DNA of 64,000 nucleotides from Paracoccus fontiphilus (GTDB lineage: Bacteria; Pseudomonadota; Alphaproteobacteria; Rhodobacterales; Rhodobacteraceae). The notes below the pieces were generated by a model, which did no database searches, was not told where the DNA came from, and saw only the letters and a program-made list of their open reading frames with translations. Location of the stretch: the NCBI RefSeq assembly GCF_017356265.1, contig NZ_JAFNAW010000006.1, forward strand, positions 38,141 to 102,140. Direction: 5' to 3'. Shown one piece after another: positions 19,579-28,418 of the stretch. Position 1 is the first letter of the stretch. Every line of letters begins with the position of its first letter. A program made the translations under genes and the position numbers.

Positions 19579-20658
19579 ATGAACCGCAGACAGCTTATCG
19601 CCAGCGTCGCCGCCCTGACGACGATCAGCCTTGCCGCGCCCACCTGGGCACAGGACGAGCCGCTGAAGGTCGGCTTCATCTATGTCGGCCCCGTGGGCGA
19701 CGGCGGCTGGACCTATCAGCACGACCAGGGCCGCCTTGCGGTCGAGGCGGAATACGGCGACCGCGTGGAAACCACCTTCATCGAAAGCGTGCCCGAAGGG
19801 GCGGACGCCGAACGCGCCATCACCCAACTGGCATTGGCCGGAAACAAGCTGATCTTCACGACCAGCTTCGGCTTCATGGACCCGACCATCAACGTCGCGG
19901 CCAAGTTCCCGGACATCAAGTTCGAACACGCCACCGGCTACAAGCGGGCCGAGAACGTCGCGACCTACGACGCGCGCTTCTACGAAGGCCGCGCGGTGAT
20001 CGGCACCATCGCGGGCCGAATGACCAAGTCGAACAAGATCGGCTATATCGGGTCGTTCCCGATCCCCGAGGTGATCCAGGGCATCAACAGCAGCTTCATC
20101 CACGCCCGCAAGGTGAACCCGGACGTGGAAATGAAGGTCGTCTGGGCCTATAGCTGGTTCGACCCGGCGAAAGAGGCCGACGCCGCCGCCGCCCTGCTGG
20201 CCGAAGGCGTTGACGTGATCCTGCAGCACACCGATTCGACCGCCCCGCTGGCCAAGGCCCAGGAAGCAGGCGCCATCGGCTTCGGTCAGGCCAGCGACAT
20301 GGCGGCCTTCGCCCCCACGCCGCGCGTGTCGTCCATTGTCGACAACTGGGCACCCTACTACATCAAGCGCGTGGGCCAGGTTCTTGACGGCACCTGGACC
20401 TCGGAGGCCACTTGGGCCGGCATCGGCGACGGAGAGGTCGTGATCGGCGACATCACCGACGCCGTCCCCGCCGAGGTCAAGGCCGAGGCCGAGGCCCTGC
20501 GCGACAGGATCGGCGCGGGCGAATACCATCCCTTCACGGGCCCGCTGAACAAGGCCGACGGCAGCGTCTGGCTGGCGGAAGGCCAGACCGCGACCGATCA
20601 GGATCTGTCGGGCATGAACTTCTTCGTCGAAGGGATTTCGGCCGAACTTCCGCAATAG
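19579..20658 (+). CDS. BMP-family ABC transporter substrate-binding protein
   Basis: The product has 359 residues. A signal peptide of ~24 residues (RRQLIASVAALTTISLAAPTWAQ) precedes a PnrA/BMP-family domain with KVGFIYVGPVGDGGWTYQHD, GFMDPTINVAAKFPDIKFEHATG and IGYIGSFPIPEVIQGIN. Proteins of this family bind nucleosides or related purine compounds in the periplasm. The gene is last in the importer operon and is followed by hairpin-rich repeat copy 3. The ligand is not certain: the neighbouring purU is suggestive of purine or one-carbon metabolism but is on the opposite strand. Confidence 0.92.
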   Translation: MNRRQLIASVAALTTISLAAPTWAQDEPLKVGFIYVGPVGDGGWTYQHDQGRLAVEAEYGDRVETTFIESVPEGADAERAITQLALAGNKLIFTTSFGFMDPTINVAAKFPDIKFEHATGYKRAENVATYDARFYEGRAVIGTIAGRMTKSNKIGYIGSFPIPEVIQGINSSFIHARKVNPDVEMKVVWAYSWFDPAKEADAAAALLAEGVDVILQHTDSTAPLAKAQEAGAIGFGQASDMAAFAPTPRVSSIVDNWAPYYIKRVGQVLDGTWTSEATWAGIGDGEVVIGDITDAVPAEVKAEAEALRDRIGAGEYHPFTGPLNKADGSVWLAEGQTATDQDLSGMNFFVEGISAELPQ

Positions 20659-20668
20659 CAGGAAGAAG

Positions 20669-20717
20669 ACGGGGGCGCTGCCCCCGTACCCCCGGGATAT
20701 TTTCTCCAAGGCAAAGA
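20669..20717 (+). repeat. Dispersed hairpin/GGGATATTTG repeat, copy 3
   Basis: The hairpin ACGGGGGC-GCT-GCCCCCGT (20669-20687) is followed by the core ACCCCCGGGATATTTTC and TCCAAGGCAAAG (to 20716). It starts 10 bp after the binding-protein stop. Confidence 0.88.
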
Positions 20718-20762
20718 CGACGACGCCCCGCTTCCAACCGGAAACGGGGCGCTTTGCCTTGG
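20706..20762. repeat. Nested inverted repeat between copies 3 and 4
   Basis: CAAGGCAAAG (20707-20716) is repeated inverted as CTTTGCCTTG (20752-20761). Between them lies a second imperfect stem, GCCCCG(C)TTCC/GGAA(A)CGGGGC (20725-20750). It could act as a terminator in either direction. Confidence 0.75.
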
Positions 20763-20832
20763 ACGGTCATCGGCGTCCCCGCCTATACCGCTCGTTCAAC
20801 ATGGCGGGTAAAGGCTAAGAGAACGTTTCGCC

Positions 20833-20944
20833 CTTTGCCTTGGCGGAAAATATCCTGCGGGGTGCGGAGCGCCCGGAAAAAGGTCCAGTGGACCTTTTTC
20901 AGCGACGAACGCGCGGCACGCGCGGCGGGGGCGCAAAGCCCCCC
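20833..20944 (-). repeat. Dispersed hairpin/GGGATATTTG repeat, copy 4 (extended)
   Basis: Read on the minus strand from just after the purU stop: hairpin GGGGGC-TTTGC-GCCCCC (20943-20927), a spacer with the strong stem at 20876-20900, then CCCCGCAGGATATTTTCCGC and CAAGGCAAAG. It faces copy 3 core to core. The 300-bp interval 20659-20958 holds only these elements; no gene is visible. Confidence 0.8.
20876..20900 (-). terminator. Symmetric hairpin terminator downstream of purU
   Basis: GAAAAAGGTCC (20876-20886) pairs perfectly with GGACCTTTTTC (20890-20900) around the loop AGT. The T-run occurs on both strands, so it can work bidirectionally. It is 58 bp beyond the purU stop. Confidence 0.8.
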
Positions 20945-20958
20945 TGCCCGGCTGCGGG

Positions 20959-21843
20959 TTATCCCATGCGTTCGCTGACATAGCTCCCGGGCGACGGCGG
21001 GAACACCACGGTCTTCTCACCGTTCAGGAACACGCGGCCGTGGATATGGGCATGGATCGCGCGGGCCAGAACCTGCGCCTCGACATCCCGGCCAAGGGAC
21101 ACATAGTCGCCAGGGGATTGCGAATGCGTCACGCGCACCGTGTCCTGTTCGATGATCGGGCCTTCGTCCAGGTCGGCGGTGACGTAGTGGCTGGTCGCGC
21201 CGATCAGCTTCACCCCGCGCTCGTAGGCCTGCTTGTAGGGGTTGGCGCCCTTGAAGGACGGCAGGAACGAATGGTGGATGTTGATGATCCGGCCCGACAT
21301 GGCCTGGCACATCTCGTCCGACAGCACCTGCATGTAGCGCGCCAGAACGATCAGTTCCGCGCCGGTGTCGCGGACGATGCGCATCTGCTCGGCCTCGGCC
21401 TGGGCCTTGTTCTCCTTGGTGACGCGGATGCAGTAATAGGGCAGGTCGTGGTTCACGACGACCTTCTGATAATCCATGTGGTTGGAAATCACCGCCACGA
21501 TGTCGATGGGCAGCGCGCCGATCCGCCAGCGGTACAGCAGGTCGTTCAGGCAATGCCCGAAGCGGCTGACCATGATGATGACCTTTTTCTTGACCGCGTC
21601 GTCGCTGAAATCGGCCTCCATCCCGAAGCGTTCGGCGATGGGGGTGATGCCCTGCTGCAACGTCTCCAGCGTCGCCCCGCCTTCGGACCGGAAGCTGACG
21701 CGCATGAAGAAGCGGCCGGTCTCGCTGTCGTCGAACTGCGCGCTGTCGGTGATGTTGCAGTCGTGCCCCGCCAGATAGCCGGAAATGGCGGCCACGATCC
21801 CGCGGGTCGAGGCGCAGGTGACGCGCAGCGTGTAGCTTTTCAT
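20959..21843 (-). CDS. purU: Formyltetrahydrofolate deformylase PurU
   Basis: The product has 294 residues. An N-terminal ACT domain (TLRVTCASTRGIVAAISGYLAGHDCNITDSAQF) is followed by the formyltransferase-like catalytic domain, with VSRFGHCLNDLLYRW, the active-site region IINIHHSFLPSFKGANPYKQAYERGVKLIGATSHYV (Asn/His pair in INIHHSFLPSF) and DEGPIIEQD. The enzyme hydrolyses 10-formyl-THF to formate and THF, balancing one-carbon pools. I use the ATG at 21843 because it gives the family N-terminus (MKSYTLRV); the open frame runs further upstream without support. Confidence 0.95.
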   Translation of the reverse strand: MKSYTLRVTCASTRGIVAAISGYLAGHDCNITDSAQFDDSETGRFFMRVSFRSEGGATLETLQQGITPIAERFGMEADFSDDAVKKKVIIMVSRFGHCLNDLLYRWRIGALPIDIVAVISNHMDYQKVVVNHDLPYYCIRVTKENKAQAEAEQMRIVRDTGAELIVLARYMQVLSDEMCQAMSGRIINIHHSFLPSFKGANPYKQAYERGVKLIGATSHYVTADLDEGPIIEQDTVRVTHSQSPGDYVSLGRDVEAQVLARAIHAHIHGRVFLNGEKTVVFPPSPGSYVSERMG

Positions 21844-21962
21844 GTGGGTTCCGCTTCCTTGGCTGTCCGGGTTCGACAGCATTTCGGACGATTGGCGGAC
21901 AATGACAATCCTGTTTCCGACACCGCCGGGGGACGCAGCGACATCCCCCGGCGGCAAGGCAC

Positions 21963-23129
21963 TCAGGCGGCGGGCATCCGAGCCTCGACCATGCCGGCAT
22001 ACCAGCTTGACCCCGCCGGGATCGCGTCGTCGTTGAAGTTGTAGGCCGGGTGATGGACCATCGCCGTGTCGCCGTTGCCCACGAAGATGTAGGCGCCGGG
22101 CTTTTCGTTCAGCATATAGCTGAAATCCTCGCCACCCATCATCGGCTGCATGGACAGGTTCACGTCTCCCGCAATGTCGCGCGCCACGTCGGCGGCCCAG
22201 ACGGTCGCTTCCTCGTCGTTCATGGTGACCGGATAGCCGCGCTGGTAATCGACCTGCGCGGTGGCGCCCATGGCGGCGGCGATGTTGGTGGCGACGCGGG
22301 TGATGCCTTCCTGAAGCTGGTCGCGCACGGCGGGGTCAAGGCTGCGGGCCGTGCCCTTCAGCTTGACGACCTGCGGGATCACGTTATGCGCGGTCGAATC
22401 CGTGGACACGACGCAGACCGAGACCACGGCGTTCTTCAGCGGGTCGATGTTGCGCGACACGATGGACTGCAGGGCCACGATGATCTGCGCCGCCGTCAGC
22501 GTGGTGTCGATGCATTCGTGGGGCTTGGCGGCGTGCCCGCCCTTGCCGGTCACGATGATGTCGAACTGGTCGGCGGCGGCCATCATCGCCCCCGGCTTGA
22601 TCGAGAAGCTGCCGACCGGCATTCCGGGCATGTTGTGCATCCCGTAGAATTCCTGGATGTTCCAGCGGGTCACGAGACCGTCGCGGACCATCGCGTCGCC
22701 GCCCCCGCCGCCTTCCTCGGCCGGCTGGAAGATCACCACGGCGGTGCCGTCGAAATTGCGCGTCTCGGCCAGGTATTTGGCGGCGCCCAGCAGCATGGCG
22801 GTATGGCCGTCATGCCCGCAGGCGTGCATCTTGCCCGGCGTTCTGGACGCATAGTCCAGGCCCGTCTGCTCGATGATCGGCAGGGCGTCCATGTCGGCGC
22901 GCAAGCCCACCACGCGGCCCTTGCTGTCGGTCTTGCCCCTGATGACGCCCACGACCCCGGTTTGCCCCACCCCCTCGACCACCTCGTCGCAGCCGAAGCC
23001 GCGCAGCAGCTCGGCCACGCGGCCCGCGGTGCGGTGAACGTCATAAAGCAGTTCGGGATGTTCGTGGAAATCGCGGCGCCAGGCGGTGATCTCGGGCAGC
23101 AGTTCGGCAAAGCGGTTCTTGACGGGCAT
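21963..23129 (-). CDS. M20-family amidohydrolase (hippurate hydrolase-like)
   Basis: The product has 388 residues. It has the M20D metal-binding motifs MHACGHDGHTAMLLGAAKYL, FQPAEEGGGGGDAMVRDGL and MMGGEDFSYML, and the dimerisation domain GKGGHAAKPHECID. The family removes acyl groups from amino acids or cleaves related amides (hippurate, N-acetyl amino acids, IAA-amino acid conjugates); the true substrate cannot be told. It is cytoplasmic, without a signal peptide. An AAGGAGATG-type RBS precedes the ATG. The next upstream locus is an FAD-oxidoreductase relic and a peptide importer, so a role in using imported amides or peptides is plausible. Confidence 0.9.
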   Translation of the reverse strand: MPVKNRFAELLPEITAWRRDFHEHPELLYDVHRTAGRVAELLRGFGCDEVVEGVGQTGVVGVIRGKTDSKGRVVGLRADMDALPIIEQTGLDYASRTPGKMHACGHDGHTAMLLGAAKYLAETRNFDGTAVVIFQPAEEGGGGGDAMVRDGLVTRWNIQEFYGMHNMPGMPVGSFSIKPGAMMAAADQFDIIVTGKGGHAAKPHECIDTTLTAAQIIVALQSIVSRNIDPLKNAVVSVCVVSTDSTAHNVIPQVVKLKGTARSLDPAVRDQLQEGITRVATNIAAAMGATAQVDYQRGYPVTMNDEEATVWAADVARDIAGDVNLSMQPMMGGEDFSYMLNEKPGAYIFVGNGDTAMVHHPAYNFNDDAIPAGSSWYAGMVEARMPAA

Positions 23130-23194
23130 GGTTCATCTCCTTCGCGGACGCAGGGTGGACCCTTTGTGCAGACTGCGCAAGTCGTCCGATGAGG

Positions 23195-23521
23195 CTAAAG
23201 GCCAGGCCCCAGCACGACGGGCGAACCGTCCGAGAACCGGTCCTGGCCGAACCGCATCTGGTCATGTCCGGGTTCACGACCCTGGATCAGCCGCGACATG
23301 ACATGGCCCGCGCCCGGCCCGATGCCGGAGCCGTGGTCCGACAGGCCCGGCGCGATGAAGAACCCGGGAATCGCCTTTCGTCCAGCACCGGCACCTGGTC
23401 GGGCGTGGTGTCGATCATGCCGGCCAAGGCGATGCCGCCGCCGATCACCACCACGTCGGCGGCGTCCGGCAAGGGCGCGCGGAACTGCGGTGCCGCATCG
23501 GCGGCAATCGGCGGCCCTGCA
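23195..23521 (-). pseudogene. DadA-like FAD-dependent oxidoreductase, internally deleted relic
   Basis: On the minus strand, directly after the ATPase stop, the translation gives a typical N-terminal piece (GPPIAADAAPQFRAPLP, DAADVVVIGGGIA), which is the start of the FAD-binding Rossmann motif. At about 23428 it jumps to a piece normally near the C-terminus (LAGMIDTTPDQVPVLDE). A frameshift near 23370 then leads to FFIAPGLSDHGSGIGPGAG, HVMSRLIQG and a stop at 23195. DadA-like enzymes have about 400 residues; only about 105 remain, so some 300 residues are deleted. It cannot make a functional enzyme. No clear start codon is left. Confidence 0.88.
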
Positions 23522-25354
23522 TCAGTGATGCGTCGCCGGTTCGACCAGAACCTTGTGGCCCGGCGCGACCTCGCGATAGACCGAGGGCAGGGCCCGATAG
23601 TCCACCGGATGGATCGGCGAGGGGATCGGCTTGAAGTTCAGATCCTCGCTGATCTTCTTCTGCCGGGGATCGGCCACGGGCACGGCGGCCATCAACTGCC
23701 GGGTATAGCCATGCTGCGGATTCTCGAACACCTGCCGGCGGGTGCCGATTTCCACGATGCGGCCCAGATACATGACGCCGACATGGTGGCTGACGCGTTC
23801 GACCACGGCCATGTCGTGGCTGATGAACAGCATGGAAATGCCAAGGTCCCCCTGCAGTTCCATCAGCAGGTTCAAGACCTGCGCCTGGACCGACACGTCC
23901 AGCGCCGACACCGCCTCGTCCGCGATGATCAGCTTGGGGTTCAGGGCCAGCGCGCGGGCGATGGCGATGCGCTGTCGCTGGCCGCCCGACATCTCGTGCG
24001 GATAGCGGCGCATGAAGCTGCGGGGCAGTTCCACCCGGTCGAACAGCGCGGCGATGCGGTCGCGGCGTTCCGACCGGCTGCCGATGCCAAAGTTCTCCAT
24101 CGGCTCGGCCACCTGGTCATACAGCTTCATGTGCGGGTCGAGGCTGGCGAAGGGGTCCTGGAAGATCATCTGCATGTCGCGGCGCGCGCGGCGCAACTCG
24201 CCGGGCGACAGGGCCAGGATGTCGGTCCCGCCCAGGTTGACCTTGCCGGATTCCGGCTCCACTAGCCGCAGGATCGACCGCCCGCAGGTGGATTTCCCGC
24301 AGCCGGATTCGCCCACCAGCGACAGGGTCTCGCCCGCGTTGATGGTGAAGCTGACATCCTCGACGGCGTGGACGCGCGCGACCGTGCGGCGCAGCAGGCC
24401 CCCCTTGACCGCGAAGCGGGTGGTCAGGCCCTCCACCGTCAGCAAGGGCTTGGGATCGGCGACGATGATCGGTTCCGGCGCGCCGACGGTGCCGTCGCGC
24501 ATCAGGCGCATCCGTTCGGGGGCGGGCTTGCCGGTCATCTCGCCCAGGCGCGGCACGGCGGCCAGCAGCATCTTGGTGTAATCCTCGCGCGGGTTTTCGA
24601 AAACCTGCTCGACCGGGCCTTCCTCGACCTTGTTGCCGCGATACATGACGACCACGCGGTCGGCCATCTGGGCCACCACGGCCATGTCATGCGTGATGAA
24701 CAGGACCGCGATCCGCTTTTCGCGCTTCAGCCGGTCGATCAGCGCCAGGATCTCGGCCTGGATGGTCACGTCCAGCGCGGTCGTGGGTTCGTCGCAGATC
24801 AGCAGGCGCGGCTCGCAGGCCATGGCGATGGCGATCACGACGCGCTGGCGCATCCCGCCCGACAGTTCGTGCGGATACTGGTCCATGCGGCGCTCGGGCT
24901 CGGGGATGCGGACCTGGCGCAGGATCTCCAGCGCGCGGGCGCGGGCTTGGGCCTTGGTCATGCCGCGATGGACCATCAGCCCTTCGGTCAGCTGGTCGCC
25001 CACGGTGAAGACCGGGTTCAGCGCGGTCATCGGTTCCTGGAAGATCATGCCGATCTGGTTGCCGCGGATGTCGCGCATCGCGGCGCGAGGCTGCTGCGCC
25101 AGGTCGATGGCCCGCCCGTCGCCTCCATCGAACATCAGCCGCCCGCCCGCGATGGTGCCGCCGCCGAACTCCACCAGCCGCATCAGCGACAGCGAGCTGA
25201 CCGACTTGCCCGACCCGGATTCACCCACCACGCAGACGCATTCGCCCGGATTGATGGAAAAGCTGACATCCTTGACGCCAACGACGACGCCATCGCCGGT
25301 CTCGAACTCGACCCGGAGTTTTTCAATGGAAACAAGCGGATTGTCGTCCAGCAT
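23522..25354 (-). CDS. Peptide-type ABC transporter, fused double ATPase (DppD-DppF/GsiA-like)
   Basis: The product has 610 residues and joins two oligopeptide-type ATPases that are usually separate. Domain 1 (~10-265) has GESGSGKS, LSGGMRQRVVIAIAM and LLICDEPTTALD. Domain 2 (~310-560) has GESGCGKS, MSGGQRQRIAIARALAL and IIADEAVSALD, and ends with the peptide-ABC tail (ENPQHGYTRQLMAAVPVADP). The fusion resembles GsiA of the glutathione importer. It is divergent from the binding-protein gene at 25609, with the shared promoter region between. I use the ATG at 25354 (MLDDNPLVSIEKL); longer in-frame starts lack support. Confidence 0.93.
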   Translation of the reverse strand: MLDDNPLVSIEKLRVEFETGDGVVVGVKDVSFSINPGECVCVVGESGSGKSVSSLSLMRLVEFGGGTIAGGRLMFDGGDGRAIDLAQQPRAAMRDIRGNQIGMIFQEPMTALNPVFTVGDQLTEGLMVHRGMTKAQARARALEILRQVRIPEPERRMDQYPHELSGGMRQRVVIAIAMACEPRLLICDEPTTALDVTIQAEILALIDRLKREKRIAVLFITHDMAVVAQMADRVVVMYRGNKVEEGPVEQVFENPREDYTKMLLAAVPRLGEMTGKPAPERMRLMRDGTVGAPEPIIVADPKPLLTVEGLTTRFAVKGGLLRRTVARVHAVEDVSFTINAGETLSLVGESGCGKSTCGRSILRLVEPESGKVNLGGTDILALSPGELRRARRDMQMIFQDPFASLDPHMKLYDQVAEPMENFGIGSRSERRDRIAALFDRVELPRSFMRRYPHEMSGGQRQRIAIARALALNPKLIIADEAVSALDVSVQAQVLNLLMELQGDLGISMLFISHDMAVVERVSHHVGVMYLGRIVEIGTRRQVFENPQHGYTRQLMAAVPVADPRQKKISEDLNFKPIPSPIHPVDYRALPSVYREVAPGHKVLVEPATHH

Positions 25355-25608
25355 CCTGCGGCCCCCGGCTTTGCCTTTCCCGAAGGCTAGCGGGCAGGAC
25401 CGAAATGTCAAAGCTGAAAGAACCGGCGGGACGTTGCGTGATAAGGCTTGCTTTCCAAATGGGCTTCGATTGAAACTGATCCCATTCCGCGGGGACTGCA
25501 GGACAGTACGACGCCCGAATGAACCAAGGGAAACAAGAACATAAGCCCGCCAAGGGCCAAGCCGTTCTGGCCCGACCCGCGGGTCGCAACTTCCGACAGG
25601 AGAGATTG

Positions 25609-27312
25609 ATGAAGCTGAAGACACTGCTGATGGGCGCGGCCGCCACCCTGGCGCTGGCGCCTGCCGCGATGGCCGAACGGGGCAGCGACGGCGCGCTGAA
25701 CATCATCATGTGGCAGGCGCCGTCCACGATGAACCCCTACCTTTCGGGGGGCACGAAGGAGCTGATCTCGTCGTCGATGACGCTGGAGCCCTTGGCCGGC
25801 ATGACGCCCGAGGGCGAGCATTACACCCGCCTTGCGGCCGAAATCCCGACGCTGGAAAACGGCGGCATCTCCGAGGATCTGAAGTCCGTCACCTGGAAGC
25901 TGCAGGACGGCCTGAAATGGTCGGACGGCACGCCCGTGACGTCGGCCGACGTGGTGTTCTCGGGCGAATACTGCATGCATCCCGAGGGCGGCTGTTCCCA
26001 GCTTGCCAAGTTCGAGGGGATCGAGAAGATCGAGGCGGTCGATGACCTGACCGTCAAGATCACCTTCGCGAACCCGATGCCCGATCCCTATTCGGCCTTT
26101 GTCGGCTCGAACTCGCCCATCATCCAGAAGGCCCAGTTCGAACAGTGCCTGGGCGCCAACGCGCCGACCTGCACGGACCAGAACTTCAACCCGATCGGCA
26201 CCGGCCCCTTCCGGGTGACCCAGTTCCTGACCAACGACGTCATCACCTTCGAGGCCAATCCCGAATACCGCGACCCGGCGAAGCCCGCCTTCGCGACCGC
26301 GACCATGAAGGGCGGCGGGGATGCGGCGGCGGCGGCGCGCGCGGTGCTGGAAACCGGCGAATACGATTACGCCTGGAACACCCAGCTTGCCCCCGACGTG
26401 ATCGCCGGGATGGAGCAGATGGGCAAGGGCAAGGTCAGCGCCGCCTTCGGCAGCCTGGTGGAACGCATCCACGTGAACCTGACCGACCCCTCGCCGTCGC
26501 TGCGGGAAGGCGAGCGGTCGACCGAGGCCCATCCCCATCCGTTCCTGTCCGACCCGGCGGTGCGCAAGGCGCTGTCCATGGCCATCGACCGCCAGCTTCT
26601 GACGGAAATCGGCTATGGCTCGGCGGGCCAGCCCACCTGCAACTATGTCCCCGCCCCCGAGGCCTGGGCCTCGCCCAACCAGGAATGCCTGACCCAGGAC
26701 ATCGAGGGCGCCAAGGCGCTGCTGGACCAGGCCGGCTGGACGGTCGGCGGCAGCGGCGTGCGCGAAAAGGACGGCGTCCAGTTGAAGATGGTCTTCCAGA
26801 CCTCGGTCAACGCGGTGCGGCAGGACTTCCAGGCGCTGATCAAGCAGTGGTGGTCGGAAATCGGCATCGAGACCGAGTTGAAGACCGTCGATGCCTCGGT
26901 CTTCTTCGGGACCGACCCCGGCTCGCCCGACACGCTGCAGAAGTTCTATGCGGATGTCGAAATGTATGCCGACAACTTCGAGGGCGGGAACCCCGCGCCC
27001 TATCTGGCGAAATGGACCTGCGACAAGGCGCCCAGCCCCAAGAACCAGTGGCAGGGCGAGAACATCAGCCGCTATTGCGATCCCGCCTATGACGCGATGA
27101 TGGTGGAACTGTCCAAGACCGTCGATCCGGCGGAACGCGGCAAGATCGGCCAGAAGCTGAACGAGATGCTGACCAAGGAAAGCAACGCGATCATCCCGCT
27201 GATCTATCGCGGCACGGCCTCGGCCCATTCGAACACCCTGGGCGGCGTGCAGTTGAACGCCTGGGACTCGGAACTGTGGAACGTGGCCGACTGGACCCGC
27301 GTGCAGCAGTGA
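25609..27312 (+). CDS. Peptide/nickel-type ABC transporter substrate-binding protein
   Basis: The product has 567 residues. A 23-residue signal peptide (MKLKTLLMGAAATLALAPAAMA) precedes an SBP_bac_5 domain, with VTWKLQDGLKWSDGTPVTSADVVFS, FNPIGTGPFRVTQF and VRKALSMAIDRQLL. Such proteins bind peptides, opines or similar compounds in the periplasm. The ATG at 25609 has AGGAGAG just upstream; longer reading starts are not needed. Six or more cysteines (e.g. CMHPEGGCS, CLGANAPTCTD) suggest disulphides. It heads a unit with two permeases; a strong hairpin follows at 27320. Confidence 0.93.
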   Translation: MKLKTLLMGAAATLALAPAAMAERGSDGALNIIMWQAPSTMNPYLSGGTKELISSSMTLEPLAGMTPEGEHYTRLAAEIPTLENGGISEDLKSVTWKLQDGLKWSDGTPVTSADVVFSGEYCMHPEGGCSQLAKFEGIEKIEAVDDLTVKITFANPMPDPYSAFVGSNSPIIQKAQFEQCLGANAPTCTDQNFNPIGTGPFRVTQFLTNDVITFEANPEYRDPAKPAFATATMKGGGDAAAAARAVLETGEYDYAWNTQLAPDVIAGMEQMGKGKVSAAFGSLVERIHVNLTDPSPSLREGERSTEAHPHPFLSDPAVRKALSMAIDRQLLTEIGYGSAGQPTCNYVPAPEAWASPNQECLTQDIEGAKALLDQAGWTVGGSGVREKDGVQLKMVFQTSVNAVRQDFQALIKQWWSEIGIETELKTVDASVFFGTDPGSPDTLQKFYADVEMYADNFEGGNPAPYLAKWTCDKAPSPKNQWQGENISRYCDPAYDAMMVELSKTVDPAERGKIGQKLNEMLTKESNAIIPLIYRGTASAHSNTLGGVQLNAWDSELWNVADWTRVQQ

Positions 27313-27319
27313 TCCCGTT

Positions 27320-27347
27320 CCGGCCCCGCGATCCGTCGCGGGGCCGG
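27320..27347 (+). promoter_or_regulatory. Intercistronic hairpin after the binding-protein gene
   Basis: CCGGCCCCGCGA (27320-27331) pairs perfectly with TCGCGGGGCCGG (27336-27347). There is no T-run, so it probably stabilises the upstream mRNA or only partly attenuates, allowing more binding protein than permease. The role is inference. Confidence 0.7.
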
Positions 27348-27410
27348 TCCCGTGCCGGTCCATCGACGATCGAAGCCGCGCCGAACGAAGCGCCCTGACC
27401 GAGGCATACG

Positions 27411-28418
27411 ATGCTGACATTCACCATCCGGCGTCTGCTGCTGGCCATCCCGACATTGCTGTTCATCTCGCTGGTGATCTTCCTGCTGCTGGAGGCATCG
27501 CCCGGCGATCCCCTGGGCGACGTGCCCCTGACCGTCCCCCCCGAGGTGAAGGAACGGATGCGCGAGGCGCTGGGCCTGGGCTCGCCCTGGTATGTCCGCT
27601 ATGTCCTGTGGCTGAAGCAGTTCTTCTGGGTCGAGCCGCTGTTCTGGTTCGACCAGGTCTTCGGCACGCAGTTCAGCGCCGGGATGCAGCGCATCATCAG
27701 CTTCCAGTCGCGCAGCCCGGTCTTCGATGTGATCGCGCAGCGCGTGCCGCAGACGCTGACGGTGGTAGGCTTCAGCTATCTGGTGGGCGTGCTGATCGCG
27801 CTGCCGATCGGCATCATCTCGGCCTACAAGCAGTATAGCTGGTTCGACCAGCTCGGCACCTTCGTGTCGATGATCGGCTTTTCGATGCCCACCTTCTTCA
27901 CCGGCGTGGTGCTGATCATCATCTTCGGGGTGAAGCTGCAATGGTTCCCCTCGGTCTATGACACGACCTTGCAGGTGCGGGACTGGGGCAGCTTTTGGGC
28001 GCAGGTGCGGCAGATGGTCATGCCGGTGACGGTCCTGGCCTTGTACAACGCGGCGCAGATCAGCCGCTTCATGCGCGCATCCATGCTGGACAACCTGGGC
28101 CAGGACTATGTCCGCACGGCGCGGGCCAAGGGGCTGTCGGAAAGGACCGTGGTGCTGAAGCACGTGCTGCGCAACAGCCTGATCCCGGTCATCACCGTGA
28201 TCGCGCTTGGCCTGCCCGCCGTCTTCGGCGGCGCGATCATCACGGAACAGGTGTTCAAGGTGAACGGCCTGGGCCAGTTGCTGATCACCGCGATCCACGG
28301 CAACGACATCCCCATGGTGCTGACGCTGACCTTCATCTTCGCGATCCTGATCGTGCTGTTCACCCTGATTGCCGACATCCTCTACGGCATTCTCGACCCG
28401 AGGATTCGCTATGACTGA
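27411..28418 (+). CDS. Peptide-type ABC transporter permease (DppB-like)
   Basis: The product has 335 residues. An N-terminal hydrophobic anchor (FTIRRLLLAIPTLLFISLVIFLLLE) is followed by a variable periplasmic region and five more membrane segments. The BPD_transp_1 EAA-like loop reads ARAKGLSERTVVLKHVLRNSLIPV. The C-terminal DILYGILDPRIRYD is typical of DppB/OppB. It forms the inner-membrane channel with the next permease, whose start lies 8 bp inside this gene's end. Confidence 0.93.
   Translation: MLTFTIRRLLLAIPTLLFISLVIFLLLEASPGDPLGDVPLTVPPEVKERMREALGLGSPWYVRYVLWLKQFFWVEPLFWFDQVFGTQFSAGMQRIISFQSRSPVFDVIAQRVPQTLTVVGFSYLVGVLIALPIGIISAYKQYSWFDQLGTFVSMIGFSMPTFFTGVVLIIIFGVKLQWFPSVYDTTLQVRDWGSFWAQVRQMVMPVTVLALYNAAQISRFMRASMLDNLGQDYVRTARAKGLSERTVVLKHVLRNSLIPVITVIALGLPAVFGGAIITEQVFKVNGLGQLLITAIHGNDIPMVLTLTFIFAILIVLFTLIADILYGILDPRIRYD

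Noticed and set aside
23189..25544. Long plus-strand open frames opposite the double ATPase gene
   Set aside because: They are shadow frames with low-complexity translations; the minus strand has full ABC motifs.
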